From positions 1 through 64,000 of the forward strand of contig NZ_PVSS01000004.1 in the NCBI RefSeq assembly GCF_003025005.1: a stretch of 64,000 nt of DNA, read 5' to 3'. Within the stretch, counting starts at the first letter, position 1, and the number at the start of each line of letters is the position of its first letter. Below, piece after piece: positions 62,600 to 64,000 of this stretch. Source of the DNA: Brumimicrobium mesophilum. GTDB taxonomy: Bacteria > Bacteroidota > Bacteroidia > Flavobacteriales_D > Crocinitomicaceae. The translations under genes and the position numbers were made by a program. Under the pieces are notes generated by a model. The model made no database searches. It saw only the letters and a program-made list of their open reading frames with translations, and was not told the origin of the DNA.

Positions 62600-63157
62600 A
62601 TGAAACAATATATCATCATAACATTACTTGGATTGTTTACTTTTAGTACTCCCGTCCAGTCACAAGATACTCCAAATGGTTTTGGATTTGCAATAAACTC
62701 CAGCTTGAATGGAGAACTTGATCCAATTCGAATTGTGCCCAGTATTATTTATTTTAATGGGAAAAGTCAGTTCGAACTCGGAATGGGATTTAATCCATTT
62801 GGCAGACAAATCGATAAGCTTCTAAGTGGTGAAATTAACTACAAATATTTTCCCAATGGGCGTGATGAAAAGTTTAATATGTTCTTTATTTCTCGAATTA
62901 CGTATGTGAATAACGTCAAAAAAACATATTATCCCACTGCTTACAATTACCTCTTTGTTCATGGAGGGTATGGTTTTGAAATTATCCCTTTTAAAAATGC
63001 TTCTATTGGAACAAATGTCAGTCTTGGAGCTTTCACTTTTGATAAAAAAAGTGAAGTTCCTTATGACGCCTTTAAAAGTCAAATATTTTTCGATGAAATA
63101 GGGGGGAGCCTAGCATTTCAAGTTAGTATTGGTTATAGATTTTGTGAAAATCGATAG
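62600..63157 (+). CDS. Small outer-membrane barrel-like protein
   Basis: 185 residues from the ATG at 62600 with a signal peptide (MKQYIIITLLGLFTFSTPVQSQ). An ATG at 62576 would add eight non-hydrophobic residues inside the hydrolase gene. Strands such as QFELGMGFNPFG, GEINYKYFPNG, NYLFVHGGYGFEIIPF, NVSLGAFTF and SLAFQVSIGYRF alternate as in 8-stranded outer-membrane barrels. It probably functions together with the hydrolase 13 bp upstream, but no substrate can be named. Confidence 0.7.
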   Translation: MKQYIIITLLGLFTFSTPVQSQDTPNGFGFAINSSLNGELDPIRIVPSIIYFNGKSQFELGMGFNPFGRQIDKLLSGEINYKYFPNGRDEKFNMFFISRITYVNNVKKTYYPTAYNYLFVHGGYGFEIIPFKNASIGTNVSLGAFTFDKKSEVPYDAFKSQIFFDEIGGSLAFQVSIGYRFCENR

Positions 63158-63204
63158 TAAAAAACATCACAGAAACAATTACTTCCTAATTATTAAGGCT
63201 CCTT

Positions 63205-63820
63205 TTAAATATTCTTCAAGTATTCTTTCTTTCCTTCAGTTGTAAGATAAGGATATAGCATAGCTAACATGGTATTTCGCTGACTGTCTATAAATTCCTT
63301 TGTGTTTTTTAATCGATATATTTCAGAGGAATATATCCAAGTATCGCCAAAGTTCACCATTCTCTGGGCAAGCATTTCATATTCTCTGGGAAATTCTGCT
63401 TTTCGCATCAGTCCCATATTAGTTAAGTGATTAAAGAGATACAAGTTTCCTTCAATTCTCTTTTTATTGACTGTAGCGAAATGCTCAAAAATTTTATCAT
63501 TGAGCATGAGTAAATTATACATGTCGGTCCATATAAACTTGTATTGAACCATCCGCTCCATGCTTGAACCAATATCCGTTTTAATTTGTTGAAAAGAAAT
63601 ATCAGTTTCCGCTAAATCTTTCACCCTTTGATCAAATTCTGTGACCATTTGAAAGTATAATGCCTCTAGTATATCTTCCCTTTTTTTGAAATGATAGTTA
63701 AGATTTCCTGAACTCATTTTAAGTTCTAGCGCAATCATTCTTATTGTTACTTGCTGGTAGCCAATCTCATTAAAGAGTTTTAGTGCTGTGTCTAATATTC
63801 TTTTTTTTTGTTTTATTCAT
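63205..63820 (-). pseudogene. TetR-family regulator gene with a one-base shift in an A9 tract
   Basis: From the ATG at 63820 the frame MNKTKKK shifts into a stop within 17 codons because an A-run holds nine A (63801-63809). With eight A the reading continues as RILDTALKLFNEIGYQQVTIRMIALELKMSSGNLNYHFKKREDILE, a perfect TetR HTH. It then joins the intact frame 63738-63205 (177 residues, ligand domain). The full product would be about 204 residues. Phase variation, polymerase slippage or a sequencing error could explain the shift. An internal ATG at 63738 would lack half the HTH. It is divergent from the gene at 63880. Confidence 0.78.
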
Positions 63821-63866
63821 TAGTAAACTCGTCCTAAATTAAATATTATTAGTAAATTTGTCCTAA
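63820..63866. promoter_or_regulatory. Tandem operator-like repeats between the TetR gene and the divergent gene
   Basis: TTAGTAAACTCGTCCTAA at 63820-63837 and TTAGTAAATTTGTCCTAA at 63849-63866 are near-identical 18-bp repeats with a 29-bp period. Each is a partial palindrome (TTAG at one end, CTAA at the other). The first touches the TetR start codon and the second ends 13 bp before the lipoprotein ATG at 63880. They are the likely binding sites of the TetR protein. Confidence 0.62.
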
Positions 63867-63879
63867 ATATATGAATAAC

Positions 63880-64000
63880 ATGAAAAAAGCAATAATATTA
63901 TTGTTAATTATTAGCTGTTCGACATCCGGCATAACTCAAAAAAACACAGAAATGAAGTCCTTATTTAAATCAGAAGCAGGTAAAAAGAAAATTATCGATT
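63880..64000 (+). CDS. Partial lipoprotein gene, possibly alpha/beta hydrolase (cut by window end)
   Basis: The first 40 codons from the ATG at 63880 read MKKAIILLLIISCSTSG, a lipoprotein signal with Cys13, then ITQKNTEMKSLFKSEAGKKKIID. An ATG at 63871 would add three residues. The segment SLFKSEAGKKKIID resembles the start of Bacteroidota alpha/beta hydrolases, but too little is present to be sure. It is probably repressed by the divergent TetR protein through the two operator-like repeats. Confidence 0.55.
   Translation, partial: MKKAIILLLIISCSTSGITQKNTEMKSLFKSEAGKKKIID

Overview
The window looks like a chromosomal segment of a low-GC member of the Bacteroidota, most likely Flavobacteriales close to Crocinitomicaceae/Fluviicola (inference). 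The signs are a type IX secretion (T9SS) sorting tail, PorV/PorQ-like barrels, DUF2452, a YkuD_2-type L,D-transpeptidase, Bacteroidota promoters (TTG, about 20 bp, TAnnTTTG) and short AT-rich spacers. No tRNA, rRNA, CRISPR array, transposase or integrase gene was seen.

Region 1 (1-21154) is an exopolysaccharide (EPS) locus with its own regulators. After a CsaA-like protein and a beta-propeller lipoprotein come three minus-strand transcription units. Unit A (15878 to 8897) encodes a stand-alone receiver, Wza, a Wzc-like co-polymerase, a Wzx flippase, a glycosyltransferase and a Wzy polymerase. Unit B (8654 to 3333) encodes a three-domain kinase/nucleotidyltransferase/P-loop kinase fusion, an acyltransferase and two glycosyltransferases. 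Unit C (3125 to 1911) encodes one glycosyltransferase. Upstream, a 1206-residue hybrid histidine kinase and an NtrC-class sigma-54 activator form a separate minus-strand unit closed by a terminator. Each of the three EPS units is preceded by the same motif, a TTCCA-type inverted repeat plus a third half-site 18-19 bp away. Two of the three also carry a clear sigma-54-like -24/-12 element. The simplest reading is that the adjacent activator controls all three units.

Region 2 (21595-44839) is mostly core genes: prfC, an L,D-transpeptidase, a cold-shock protein, a NarL-type regulator, mpl, truA, outer-membrane barrels, fabI, dnaA, a thioesterase, a formimidoylglutamase-like enzyme, a membrane patatin, an SUI1/YciH factor, an SDR and glutaminase. 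Intergenic palindromic repeats lie at 26367 and 29786.

Region 3 (about 44990-55137) is an accessory island. Short genes or two-gene pairs, all on the plus strand, are separated by imperfect palindromes ending in GTTGGC-, GTTGAAC- or GTTATAT-like cores. Three copies of one palindrome keep the same bulged T and show compensatory stem changes. This resembles integron attC cassettes, although no integrase is in the window. The cargo includes two candidate defence-type pairs: a GIY-YIG-like protein with a PD-(D/E)XK/DUF5655 protein, and an OLD/AAA-like ATPase with a small PD-(D/E)XK protein. This is the best candidate here for an undescribed system.

Region 4 (55148-64000) holds lipoproteins, a TolB-like/TPR/AraC regulator, an alcohol dehydrogenase flanked by a partial duplication, a T9SS cargo protein, a serine hydrolase, a small barrel, and a TetR gene with a one-base shift in an A9 tract. 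The TetR gene is divergent from a hydrolase-like lipoprotein gene cut by the window end.
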